DNA of 64,000 nucleotides, taken from positions 1 through 64,000 of the forward strand of contig CAIKYB010000017.1 in NCBI GenBank assembly GCA_903831575.1. Reading direction: 5' to 3'. The notes under the pieces were generated by a model. That model ran no database searches and was not told the origin of the DNA. It saw only the letters and a program-made list of their open reading frames with translations. Position 1 is the first letter of the stretch. Each line of letters opens with the position of its first letter. This DNA comes from an uncultured Bacteroidota bacterium. Lineage in GTDB: Bacteria; Bacteroidota; Bacteroidia; Chitinophagales; Chitinophagaceae. The translations under genes were made by a program, and so were the position numbers. Shown here in pieces: positions 53,944-61,700 of the stretch.

Positions 53944-53976
53944 AAAAGAGGTCCCAATTGGGGCCTCTTTTGTTTT
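53944..53976 (+). terminator. Terminator of the third barrel gene
   Basis: 14-bp stem around CAATTG (one G:T pair), core AAAAGAGGTCCC/GGGGCCTCTTTT, then a T-run. Confidence 0.85.
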
Positions 53977-54023
53977 TAGTACTATCCGCTAAGAAGTTGC
54001 CTAAAAAAGTAAGAATTGTTTTT

Positions 54024-54066
54024 TTTACCTCACCCCCAACCCCTCTCCCAAGTGAGAGGGGAGTGT
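54024..54066. repeat. Left 43-bp flanking repeat of the DUF6934 module
   Basis: Contains the hairpin CCCCTCTC (54040-54047) / GAGAGGGG (54054-54061) after a CTCACCCCCAA segment. The copy at 54856-54898 is identical except for one A/G difference, in the same orientation. It looks like a REP-type element and is GC-rich against its surroundings. Confidence 0.85.
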
Positions 54067-54164
54067 GAAAAATAAAATTAAGCAAGGGTTAATATTCATT
54101 AGTGTTAATGGGAAGGGAGTTTTTTATTTATCTATATTTTTATTTAATCATAAAATTATAGATA

Positions 54165-54605
54165 ATGCATTTGGCACATTATGAAATTAAATCAGAAGGA
54201 ACTTATACAGTTTTTGAATTTACTAGCACTGGCATAAAGGGAGAGATAACTAAATTGATAATTTTCAGTAAAACAAATAAAAGAGGCGTATACAACTTAG
54301 CATTTGGGGATAAAATTAAAAAATCAGATGAAATCGATGATCTTATTATTTCAAATAATGGCGATGGTCTAAAAGTGTTGGCGACAGTAGTTTTCGCACT
54401 TTACATTTTTACGGAGAAGCATAAAAATTGTTGGATATATATAGAAGGAAGTACAAAGGCAAGAACCAGGCTTTACAGAATGGGGATTTCAAAATATTTT
54501 GCACTTGTCAAACTTGATTTTTTTATTATGGGACTTTATGGAGAAGATTGGTCCGAATTTGAAAAATATATAAATTACGATGCTTTTATTGTAAGAAGAA
54601 AATAG
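54165..54605 (+). CDS. DUF6934 family protein
   Basis: A 146-residue soluble protein that fits the DUF6934 family of Bacteroidota. The start YEIKSEGTYTVFEFTSTGIKG and the block GLKVLATVVFALYIFTEK, followed by IYIEGSTKARTRLYRMGISKYF, are the recognisable parts. The family has no established function. A 53-codon gene follows at 54673. Both sit between two 43-bp repeats, at a place where the neighbouring genes (barrel genes and dapB) are unrelated. The gene pair could be a toxin-antitoxin-like or other mobile accessory module; that is inference. Confidence 0.68.
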   Translation: MHLAHYEIKSEGTYTVFEFTSTGIKGEITKLIIFSKTNKRGVYNLAFGDKIKKSDEIDDLIISNNGDGLKVLATVVFALYIFTEKHKNCWIYIEGSTKARTRLYRMGISKYFALVKLDFFIMGLYGEDWSEFEKYINYDAFIVRRK

Positions 54606-54672
54606 CTTATTTTCGAATGATAATAATGGCTATAGTTAAATATCTAAGAAGCTTTAAAAATTATAATGGTTT

Positions 54673-54834
54673 ATGAAATCGACTACAAATTTTTCAAAAA
54701 ATAATAAGGCTATTGTTATTGACAATTCATTGGAGCAGTATAAGTCACTACCTGTTTTGAAGCAAAAATTGGAAAGGGCAAATAAAGTCTTAAAGGTTGT
54801 AGGTGTTCCTAAATTGTCAAAGAAAAAAGTATAG
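54673..54834 (+). CDS. Small protein downstream of the DUF6934 gene
   Basis: A 53-residue reading frame starting MKSTTNFSKNNKAIVIDN and ending in a lysine-rich KLSKKKV. The middle (SLEQYKSLPVLKQKLERANK) is predicted helical and charged. Many DUF6934 genes appear to have a short basic partner downstream, so it is probably a real gene of a two-gene unit. I recognise no domain. The ATG is 67 bp after the DUF6934 stop. Confidence 0.55.
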   Translation: MKSTTNFSKNNKAIVIDNSLEQYKSLPVLKQKLERANKVLKVVGVPKLSKKKV

Positions 54835-54855
54835 TTGAGCGTTATGGAATAAATG

Positions 54856-54898
54856 TTTACCTCACCCCCAACCCCTCTCCCGAGTGAGAGGGGAGTGT
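54856..54898. repeat. Right 43-bp flanking repeat of the DUF6934 module
   Basis: Same orientation as the copy at 54024-54066, 42 of 43 positions identical. It ends 10 bp before the dapB stop codon. Its hairpin (CCCCTCTC/GAGAGGGG) may also end the transcripts of dapB or the module. Confidence 0.85.
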
Positions 54899-54908
54899 AA
54901 AATCAGCA

Positions 54909-55628
54909 TCAACAAATATTCAACACATCTTTCATTCCAAAGATTCCTTTTTTGTCTTTTAAGAATTCAGCGGCAAGAATGGCTCCGTTGGCAAATCCCA
55001 TACGATTATGTGCAGTGTGTTTTATTTCTATGCTGTCAACAGGAGAAGCGTAAGTTACAATATGGGTTCCGGGAGCAGGATCTATCCTTTTGCTGTGAAT
55101 GCTTAATGCTGTTGTATTCTCTGTAGGTCCCAATATCCATTTTTCTTTTCCAGTTGTATTTTCAATGATGTCTTCTGCAATAGTAATGGCAGTTCCGCTT
55201 GGTGCATCTTTCTTTTGGGTATGGTGAATTTCCTCTATGGCAACATTGTATTGAGGTCGGTTGTTCATCAATCTCGCCAATTGTTTATTGAGCTCAAAAA
55301 AGAGATTAACGCCGATACTGAAATTACTCGCGTATAAAAAACTGCCATTATTAACGTTGCAATATTGGATGATGTCATCCCACTGTTCAAGCCAGCCGGT
55401 GCTGCCGCTTACAACAGGCAGCCCTGCATCGATGCAAGTTTTGATATTGGCAATTGCACTATGAGGGTTTGTAAATTCAATAGCAACATCAGCCAATTTT
55501 AACTTTTGTAAATTAAAATCATTTAGGTTTTGAGAAGTGATTTTTAATATTATTTCATGACCATTTTGTAAGGCAAGTTCCTCAATAGCTTTCCCCATTT
55601 TGCCGTATCCTATTAGTGCGAGTTTCAT
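54909..55628 (-). CDS. dapB: 4-hydroxy-tetrahydrodipicolinate reductase
   Basis: Reduces 4-hydroxy-tetrahydrodipicolinate to tetrahydrodipicolinate in lysine/diaminopimelate synthesis. The 239-residue protein has the nucleotide motif LALIGYGKMGKAIEEL, VSGSTGWLEQW, ASNFSIGVNLFFEL, and the catalytic EEIHHTQKKDAPSGTAITIAE. dapD, which uses the product, starts at 63384. In many Bacteroidota dapB follows parA-parB-DUF5683 directly; here a lipoprotein and a barrel gene are inserted between. Confidence 0.95.
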   Translation of the reverse strand: MKLALIGYGKMGKAIEELALQNGHEIILKITSQNLNDFNLQKLKLADVAIEFTNPHSAIANIKTCIDAGLPVVSGSTGWLEQWDDIIQYCNVNNGSFLYASNFSIGVNLFFELNKQLARLMNNRPQYNVAIEEIHHTQKKDAPSGTAITIAEDIIENTTGKEKWILGPTENTTALSIHSKRIDPAPGTHIVTYASPVDSIEIKHTAHNRMGFANGAILAAEFLKDKKGIFGMKDVLNIC

Positions 55629-55726
55629 TCGATTGATTTATTTTTAACTGTTGTTAATATTCGCATAACAATGTTCACAAATTTATAGGATTAAATAATG
55701 CTGGGAGCACATTAAATGAAGGAAAA

Positions 55727-55758
55727 CAAAAAAGCTGTCCATATGGACAGCTTTTTTG
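55727..55758 (-). terminator. 32-bp perfect palindromic terminator of the barrel gene at 55777
   Basis: Perfect inverted repeat around CCATATGG with an AAAAAGCTGTCC arm and a T-run, 19 bp beyond the stop of the minus-strand barrel gene. Confidence 0.85.
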
Positions 55759-55776
55759 AACAAATTTAGTGTTGTG

Positions 55777-56385
55777 TTAGAATAATTTATATCCGAAATA
55801 GAAAGATGCATTGACTGTTTTATAACTTTCAATTTGTTCCATCTTTGGGTTTAATAGTCTAAATCCAAACATGCTTTTACCTTTTGTATAAGAAGCATCT
55901 AAGAAGAACCCATTATTTTTTATTCCTTGTGATTCAGATTTAGATTCATTTGAATACCCTGCTGGGCCACTATTTTTTATTTTTTCATTTAACTTAGATT
56001 CCATTAATATGCCAAGTGAAAATTGATAACCTAAACCAACTGCGAATTCATCTGTAATTCTATATTTAGCCATGATTGGTAAATTAAGGTTACTTGTTGT
56101 GCGAGTGGTTTTAGAAGAAAATTCTCCTTCTTTTAAATTTTGAACAAAAGTTGTCTTATTAATTAATATTTCTGCTTGTAAATTCACTTTATTAGTCAAT
56201 TCCAATACTTCAAAATAACCGATATTGAATCCAATACCAGTTTTCCATTGATCAGTTACCTTATCTGTAATAATTGAAAAATTTGGGGCTACTTTAAAGC
56301 CTCCGTAAATTTTGTCTTCTTGTGCTTTTGCAGAAAAGCTGTTTAATAAGCTAATTGCTGCAATTATGTATAAAATCTTTTTCAT
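55777..56385 (-). CDS. PorT-like outer-membrane beta-barrel protein
   Basis: A 202-residue exported protein with signal peptide ending NSFSAKAQ. The mature part IYGGFKVAPNFSII, NLQAEILINKTTFVQ, NLPIMAKYRI and FAVGLGYQFSLGI is typical of the small OMP_b-brl/PorT group, and it ends YFGYKLF. It is co-oriented with the lipoprotein gene 42 bp upstream. Function unknown. Confidence 0.8.
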   Translation of the reverse strand: MKKILYIIAAISLLNSFSAKAQEDKIYGGFKVAPNFSIITDKVTDQWKTGIGFNIGYFEVLELTNKVNLQAEILINKTTFVQNLKEGEFSSKTTRTTSNLNLPIMAKYRITDEFAVGLGYQFSLGILMESKLNEKIKNSGPAGYSNESKSESQGIKNNGFFLDASYTKGKSMFGFRLLNPKMEQIESYKTVNASFYFGYKLF

Positions 56386-56426
56386 AATTATATAATTATT
56401 AAGTAGTTAATTTTTTTAGAATCTGT

Positions 56427-56954
56427 TTAGTTATACTTCGCTGGAGTAAGTTTCTCTTTAAAAAGGTTTATCCAATTATCCTCGCTTTCATCACTTGTAT
56501 GGTGTGTTTTGTTTTCATTATAAGGTTCTTGGTAGAACTTTTTAAAATAGCCGGCATATCCAAATACTTTAATTTTTGCAGTTTTAAAGAAAATATAATT
56601 GTGAATATCAATTACATAATTTGGATGAACAATGATATCGGCTTTAGTATCTAATACCGCTTTGTAAGCTGCAGCAGCTTTGAGATTGCTTAATTTATGT
56701 TGCCATTTTGATTTTCTTTCACCTGAAAATTCCATTCCTTCAGCAAATTTACTGTCTCCTGAAACTTGAAAGCATAGAAAATAAGATCCTTGAGATGAGC
56801 CAGATAATTTTTTGTTCATGTCGACATCAACATCTGCTCTTATAGGGTTGATTTCAGCCTTTGGCGCATACATCGGAGTTGCTAAGGTGTTTGTGTAAGT
56901 AGATTTGCAACTAAACAATGTTGCAATTAAAGGGATGAGCATTAATTTTTTCAT
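56427..56954 (-). CDS. Putative lipoprotein of unknown function
   Basis: A 175-residue protein with a short hydrophobic leader and lipobox-like LFSCKS, so the lipidated cysteine would be residue 16. The mature part includes an alpha/beta-looking stretch, LKAAAAYKAVLDTKADIIVHPNY, followed by KVFGYAGYFKKF. I do not recognise the family. It is likely outer-membrane attached and transcribed with the barrel gene downstream. Confidence 0.6.
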   Translation of the reverse strand: MKKLMLIPLIATLFSCKSTYTNTLATPMYAPKAEINPIRADVDVDMNKKLSGSSQGSYFLCFQVSGDSKFAEGMEFSGERKSKWQHKLSNLKAAAAYKAVLDTKADIIVHPNYVIDIHNYIFFKTAKIKVFGYAGYFKKFYQEPYNENKTHHTSDESEDNWINLFKEKLTPAKYN

Positions 56955-57042
56955 ATAGTTTTTTTTTGAATGTGCAATATAAACAAAACAGTTTGTTAAT
57001 TCAAAAAAAAAGATATATAAATCATCGTTTAATTGAGAGGTA

Positions 57043-57624
57043 TTACCTGATCCTCAACACTAAACTCAGTCCATTTGTATTAGCTAAGGGGGAGTAACCG
57101 GGTTTAATATGTAAACTTAAATTATCATTTACATCAAACATTTTCAGATGTGCATCTACGGCAGCATCAACAACATTAAGTCCCCAGAAAAAAATAAAAA
57201 ACAGCACACTGTAATCTACATTTTGTCTTACTTCATTTCTGAATGTCTTGATTCTGTCGGGCTGGCTGATTACACTATAATAGGGTTGTGGTATTTGGTT
57301 GTCATTAGAAGGGTCCGTATCTGTAGCCAAAATGTATGCATTTTTAGCATCATTAAATTGCTTCAGGTTTCTAAAAAAAAGATAAGTCGTTGTGCCAAGA
57401 GCACCATATACTAAAGGAAGTTTCCAATATTTTTTATTGGTCATTTGTCCCCAACCTGGAATAATGGCAGATCGGATGATGGCTGTCCTGGGTTTGTAAA
57501 TTTTAGCAGGGACTTTTTCAACTAGTAATGAAGAGGTAATAATTGTTTCCTTTTGGGCTAATAAATTATTGCTCAACAAGAATAACGAAACGGAAAAAAT
57601 AACATATTTGAACAAGCAAGACAT
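57043..57624 (-). CDS. DUF5683 family membrane protein
   Basis: A 193-residue protein with signal peptide ending NNLLAQ. Core motif: PRTAIIRSAIIPGWGQMTNKKYWKLPLVYGALG, followed by two hydrophobic helices (about 70-85 and 145-160). This fits DUF5683, whose gene usually follows parAB in Bacteroidota. It overlaps the end of parB by 1 bp. Its function is not established. Confidence 0.82.
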   Translation of the reverse strand: MSCLFKYVIFSVSLFLLSNNLLAQKETIITSSLLVEKVPAKIYKPRTAIIRSAIIPGWGQMTNKKYWKLPLVYGALGTTTYLFFRNLKQFNDAKNAYILATDTDPSNDNQIPQPYYSVISQPDRIKTFRNEVRQNVDYSVLFFIFFWGLNVVDAAVDAHLKMFDVNDNLSLHIKPGYSPLANTNGLSLVLRIR

Positions 57625-58535
57625 TAGCTAACGTTGATGTTTAGTTTTTCCAATAAAGCATTCAATTCTTCAAGTGAGTAGTATTCAAAAAGGATACTGC
57701 CATGACCTTTTTTATTGTGAGTTAATTTCACTTTGGTTCCAAATTGAGAGGCAATATTGTCTTCTATTTTTTTGTAAGCATCAGGCATCGTTGATTTCAC
57801 AGATGGCTTATTTGCAGTAGCTCCGCCAGTGTATAATTTTCTAACCAACTCTTCTGTTTGTCTTACTGATAATCCTTTTTTCTTTATTTCTGAAAAAATA
57901 AACAATTGTTTGTCTACCACATCAACATTAATAATAGCTCGGGCATGTCCCATACTAATCGTTCCATTTCTAACAGCTACCTGAATATCTGGAGGGAGTT
58001 TTAGCAGGCGAACATAATTGGTAACGGTGCTTCTGTCTTTCCCCATGCGCTCAGCCAATTGGTCCTGGGTATAATCCAAGTCGTCCATCAGTCTTTTATA
58101 GCTTAATGCAATTTCTATAGCATTAAGATTTTCGCGTTGAAGATTTTCTAACAGTGCCAATTCTAAAACATCGCTATCATTAGCTTCTCTGATATAAACG
58201 GGAACATCTTTCAATCCGGCGATTCTTGATGCTCTGAATCTTCTTTCTCCTGCTATTAATCTGAATCTTCCATTTGCTGTAACCGAAACCGTTAGTGGTT
58301 GTATGATGCCATGCATTTTTATAGAAGCGGCTAATTCGCTAAGCGCTATCTCATCAAAATCTTTACGGGGTTGATTGGGGTTAACATCAATTTTGTCTAA
58401 TGCAACATTTGCTGTACTTGTAGATTTTTCAAGCAATTCAGTCTTTAATGTTCCTGCAGTGCTTTTTAAATCAGCATCAATATTTTGAAGTAAACTTCTG
58501 ATTCCTTTTCCTAAAGCGTCTTTTTTTGGTTGCAT
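57624..58535 (-). CDS. parB: Chromosome partitioning protein ParB
   Basis: A 303-residue ParB/Spo0J-type CTPase that binds parS sites and spreads. LDKIDVNPNQPRKDFDE, then HGIIQPLTV, RLIAGERRFRASRIAGL (CTP-binding GERRFRAS) and LENLQRENLNAIEIALSYK are present. The helix-turn-helix is TQDQLAERMGKDRSTVTNYVRLLKLP. The C-terminal segment, ending LNALLEKLNINVS, would dimerise. It follows parA by about 50 bp. No parS site was recognised in the window. Confidence 0.96.
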   Translation of the reverse strand: MQPKKDALGKGIRSLLQNIDADLKSTAGTLKTELLEKSTSTANVALDKIDVNPNQPRKDFDEIALSELAASIKMHGIIQPLTVSVTANGRFRLIAGERRFRASRIAGLKDVPVYIREANDSDVLELALLENLQRENLNAIEIALSYKRLMDDLDYTQDQLAERMGKDRSTVTNYVRLLKLPPDIQVAVRNGTISMGHARAIINVDVVDKQLFIFSEIKKKGLSVRQTEELVRKLYTGGATANKPSVKSTMPDAYKKIEDNIASQFGTKVKLTHNKKGHGSILFEYYSLEELNALLEKLNINVS

Positions 58536-58586
58536 TACTTTTCTAAGGTTTAATAGATTTTGGATAAAATGTTCAAATGGACTTTT

Positions 58587-59387
58587 TTACTCTATCACTT
58601 TATCTTCTTGTCTGATTTTAGTCATATTATTTTTCTGCAAAATTTCTTTTGCAAGGTTCAAATAATTTACTGCTCCTTTGCTTTCTGCATCGTATAATAT
58701 TACGGGTTTACCAAAACTTGGAGCTTCACTTAATCTGGTGTTTCTATGTATAATGCTGCTGAATACCATGTCTTCAAAATGTCGTCTCACTTCACTTACC
58801 ACTTGATTGCACAAACGCAATCTGCCATCATACATGGTCATTAATATGCCTTCAATTTTTAAATCAGTATTTAATCGGTTTTGAACAATCTTAACCGTGT
58901 TCAATAATTTCCCTAATCCTTCTAAGGCAAAGAATTCGGTTTGAACTGGAATAACAACACTATCGGCAGCGGTTAGTGCATTTACTGTTATCAATCCAAG
59001 TGATGGAGAGCAATCAATAATAATGAAATCATAATTATCGGAGATAGCTTCTAATATTTTTTTTAAAACCAATTCGCGATTGGGGTAACTAATCATTTCT
59101 ATTTCCGCTCCTACAAGATCAATATGAGAAGGGATAAGATCAAGGTGAGGGATGGCTGTTTTTAACACAACATCCTTTGCCTCGGCCTCATTAACCATGC
59201 AATCGTAAAGACTTTTTGTGATATTTTGCAAATCAAATCCCACACCGGTGGTACTATTTGCCTGCGGATCTGCATCTACTAAAAGCGTTCTATATTCAAG
59301 TATAGCAAGACTCGCAGCCAAATTAATAGCTGTAGTTGTTTTTCCTACTCCTCCTTTTTGATTTGCTACTCCAATTATTCTAGCCAT
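58587..59387 (-). CDS. parA: Chromosome partitioning ATPase ParA
   Basis: A 266-residue deviant Walker-type ATPase. MARIIGVANQKGGVGKTTTAINLAASLA contains the KGGVGKTT P-loop; LLVDADPQANST and IIDCSPSLGLITVNAL are Walker A' and B. The correct start is ATG 59387. The frame is open for 52 more codons upstream, but that part reads through an 8-bp repeat array and gives eight-residue peptide repeats, so it is not taken as coding. parB follows directly. Confidence 0.95.
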   Translation of the reverse strand: MARIIGVANQKGGVGKTTTAINLAASLAILEYRTLLVDADPQANSTTGVGFDLQNITKSLYDCMVNEAEAKDVVLKTAIPHLDLIPSHIDLVGAEIEMISYPNRELVLKKILEAISDNYDFIIIDCSPSLGLITVNALTAADSVVIPVQTEFFALEGLGKLLNTVKIVQNRLNTDLKIEGILMTMYDGRLRLCNQVVSEVRRHFEDMVFSSIIHRNTRLSEAPSFGKPVILYDAESKGAVNYLNLAKEILQKNNMTKIRQEDKVIE

Positions 59388-59456
59388 GTTTAAAGTAATC
59401 GTTGCTTTATTTAATACGAAAATCGGTGAAATTTTGATGTAATTTAAGGAATTTGA

Positions 59457-59528
59457 TTGAAAGGTTGAAAGGTTGAAGGGTTGAAAGGTTAAAGGGTTGA
59501 AGGGTTGAAAAGTTGAAAGGTTAAAGGG
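59457..59528. repeat. Nine tandem 8-bp units (TTGAAAGG type) upstream of parA
   Basis: Nine consecutive 8-bp units with the consensus TTGAAAGG (variants TTGAAGGG, TTAAAGGG, TTGAAAAG). Three units make 24 bp, so on the opposite strand the open frame encodes an eight-residue repeat. This is the clearest example of the intergenic repeat family in the window. Confidence 0.9.
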
Positions 59529-59542
59529 TAATTTTCCTATCA

Positions 59543-59682
59543 ACCCAACTAACTAATCACCTAACCAACTAATCACCTAACCAACTAATCATCTAACCAC
59601 TATTCAACTAATCACCCACCTAACCACCTAACCAACTAATCATCCAATCACTATTCAACTAATCACCTAACCAACTAATCAC
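59543..59682. repeat. Array of AACTAATC/ACCTAACC 8-bp units between parA and the helicase
   Basis: About seventeen 8-bp units alternating mainly AACTAATC and ACCTAACC, some degenerate (for example ACTATTCA). They run from beside the TTGAAAGG array to the helicase stop codon at 59683. The whole 59457-59682 stretch is repeat, with only a short unique part in between. Confidence 0.85.
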
Positions 59683-61404
59683 CTATCGTCTTTCTCTTGA
59701 AGCAGGAGCATAAGTTCTTTTTCTACCTTCGTCAGTTGGTCTTTTAAATCCGCCATCAGCTTCATTCATTCTTACGGTACGATTATTATAACGTTTTCCG
59801 TCAATGGCTTTAATCATTTTTCCAGCATTGGCTTTATCTACTTCTACCCAGCTGTTCATATCTCTCATATCAATTTTGCCCAATACTTCTTTTTTCAAAT
59901 TGCTTTCATCCAGAATGAATTGTAAGAAACTAGCTTTATAAAAACCATCTTTTATTCCTAGGTTGATGAATAATCTTGTATAGCCATTGTCTCTTCTGCT
60001 GAAGGTACGTTCGCTTCTGCTTCCAGTGCTATTGATGGCTTCTTTTGAAAACTCCTGACTTCTGCCTCTTTCATTTAGTTTCGTATTAAGGTCATCAGCA
60101 TTTTCATAGTATTTCAAGAAGTGATCAAATTCAAGTGCTGCCACTCTTTGTAATACTTCTTCTTTAGATACATTTTCAAATTTCTGCATTAAGTCTGGAA
60201 GGTAAGTTTCATAATCGCCATGAGAAATATCAGTTTGAATTAGTTTGTCCATAAAATGAAAAAACTGTCTGCGACAAACTTCTTTACCACTTGGGATATC
60301 TACTTTATGGAAAGTAGCGTTTACCATTTTTTCTAGTTGTCTTATTTTGAATGTTTCTCTAGTATGTATGATAGAAATACAAATGCCGCTCTTCCCAGCT
60401 CTCGCTGTACGTCCGCTTCTATGAGTATATACTTCAATGTCATCTGGTAATTCATAATTGATTACATGTGTAATGCCATCTACGTCAATTCCTCTTGCTG
60501 CCACGTCTGTTGCGATGAGTAATTGTAAAGCCTTGCTTCTGAAACGACCCATTACTTTATCACGTTGTTGTTGTGTTAAATCGCCATGAAGTGCTTCTAT
60601 ATCATAACCATTTTTTGATAATCTTTCAGAGATTTCTTGTGCATCAGCTTTGGTACGTGTGAATATGATGCCGTACATGCCTGGATTGAAATCGATTAAT
60701 CTTTTTAATGTTTCATAGCGGTGATGAGCAGCCGTAATATAAAATTGGTGATCAATATTTACATTGCCGCTATTCTTTTTCCCTACAGTGATTTCCTTAG
60801 GTGAAGTCATGAAGTTTTTAGAAATCGCTCTTACTTCCGGTGGCATTGTTGCACTGAACAACCAAATGCTTTCTCTGTTGATGGTATTTTTTAATACAAA
60901 GTCAATATCATCTCTGAAGCCCATGTTAAGCATTTCATCAGCTTCATCCAATACGACGTATTTTACTTTTTGAAGATCGATTGCTTTTCTTTCGATAAGA
61001 TCGATTAACCTTCCTGGAGTAGCTACAACAATCTGAACCCCTTGACGAAGGTTACGAATTTGCATAGTAATGGAAGCGCCACCATAAACGGCTTCAGTTT
61101 GAACTCCTTTTAAATGTTTTTTATAATCTAGCAAATCATTAGTTATTTGCAAACACAATTCACGTGTCGGGCAAACGATCAGTGCCTGAGGAAATCTATC
61201 AGCTGAGTTAATCAACTGAAGCAAGGGTAATCCAAAAGCGGCAGTTTTTCCGGTACCTGTTTGTGCCAATCCTACAAAATCAGTTGTTCCTGATAATAGA
61301 ACAGGGATAGCTTGTTCTTGAATGGGTGTTGGGCTGGTAAATCCCAAGTCTGTAATAGCTTGTAAGATCTCGGTTTTGAGGCCTAATGCTTCAAATGTAG
61401 TCAT
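59683..61404 (-). CDS. deaD: DEAD-box ATP-dependent RNA helicase
   Basis: A 573-residue helicase. Q-motif region FTSPTPIQEQAIPVLL, motif I AQTGTGKT, PTRELC, DEAD in VLDEADEMLNMGF, SATMP, IIFTRTKADAQ, and HRSGRTARAGKSG are all present. The C-terminal part (about 470-545, FINLGIKDGFYKASFLQFILD ... IKAIDGKRYNNRTVRMNEA) is a DbpA-type RNA-binding domain, so it resembles DeaD/CsdA, which acts in ribosome assembly and cold adaptation. The basic tail follows. A promoter box at 61599 implies a leader of about 190 nt. Confidence 0.93.
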   Translation of the reverse strand: MTTFEALGLKTEILQAITDLGFTSPTPIQEQAIPVLLSGTTDFVGLAQTGTGKTAAFGLPLLQLINSADRFPQALIVCPTRELCLQITNDLLDYKKHLKGVQTEAVYGGASITMQIRNLRQGVQIVVATPGRLIDLIERKAIDLQKVKYVVLDEADEMLNMGFRDDIDFVLKNTINRESIWLFSATMPPEVRAISKNFMTSPKEITVGKKNSGNVNIDHQFYITAAHHRYETLKRLIDFNPGMYGIIFTRTKADAQEISERLSKNGYDIEALHGDLTQQQRDKVMGRFRSKALQLLIATDVAARGIDVDGITHVINYELPDDIEVYTHRSGRTARAGKSGICISIIHTRETFKIRQLEKMVNATFHKVDIPSGKEVCRRQFFHFMDKLIQTDISHGDYETYLPDLMQKFENVSKEEVLQRVAALEFDHFLKYYENADDLNTKLNERGRSQEFSKEAINSTGSRSERTFSRRDNGYTRLFINLGIKDGFYKASFLQFILDESNLKKEVLGKIDMRDMNSWVEVDKANAGKMIKAIDGKRYNNRTVRMNEADGGFKRPTDEGRKRTYAPASRERR

Positions 61405-61606
61405 TGTTTATTTTTTTAATGTAAAGACCCCTAATTGCAATAGCAATAAGCATGTGGTCAAAAAATGATTTTGATGGTCACATGTAATGCTTCGGGCCGT
61501 TGGGAAAGAAAAAATCTTAGTCAGAAAGATTCGCTTAAAACCTGTGTTCAACAGCAACTGAGCATGTCATGTAATTCTCAGTTAATATAAATTCGGTGCA
61601 AAGCTA
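61405..61606 (-). promoter_or_regulatory. Promoter and long leader of the helicase gene
   Basis: On the minus strand an exact TAGCTTTG box with CACC lies at 61599-61606. Transcription would start near 61593, giving a 5' untranslated region of about 190 nt with no coding sequence. Inside it a small hairpin AATCTT/AAGATT followed by a T-run lies at 61509-61531, like a weak attenuator. Confidence 0.5.
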
Positions 61607-61700
61607 CGGTATTTTTTCCGTTATTCATAGTCTTTGCTGAGAAATTCAACTGTGATGGTTGCGTTTTAATAGCTAAAATAGAAAATAAAAGTGCACATCA

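Noticed and set aside
54618-54676. Mini-gene of 19 codons overlapping the small DUF6934 partner by ATGA
   Set aside because: Too short and without any conserved feature to support it, although the overlap with the next start is tempting.
54024-54898. Insertion sequence or transposon
   Set aside because: No transposase is present, and the flanking repeats are direct rather than terminal inverted repeats.
59388-59543. N-terminal extension of ParA of 52 residues
   Set aside because: It translates an 8-bp repeat array, and the family start MARIIGVANQKGG lies at 59387.
59457-59682. CRISPR array
   Set aside because: Units are only 8 bp, tandem, without unique spacers; no cas genes.
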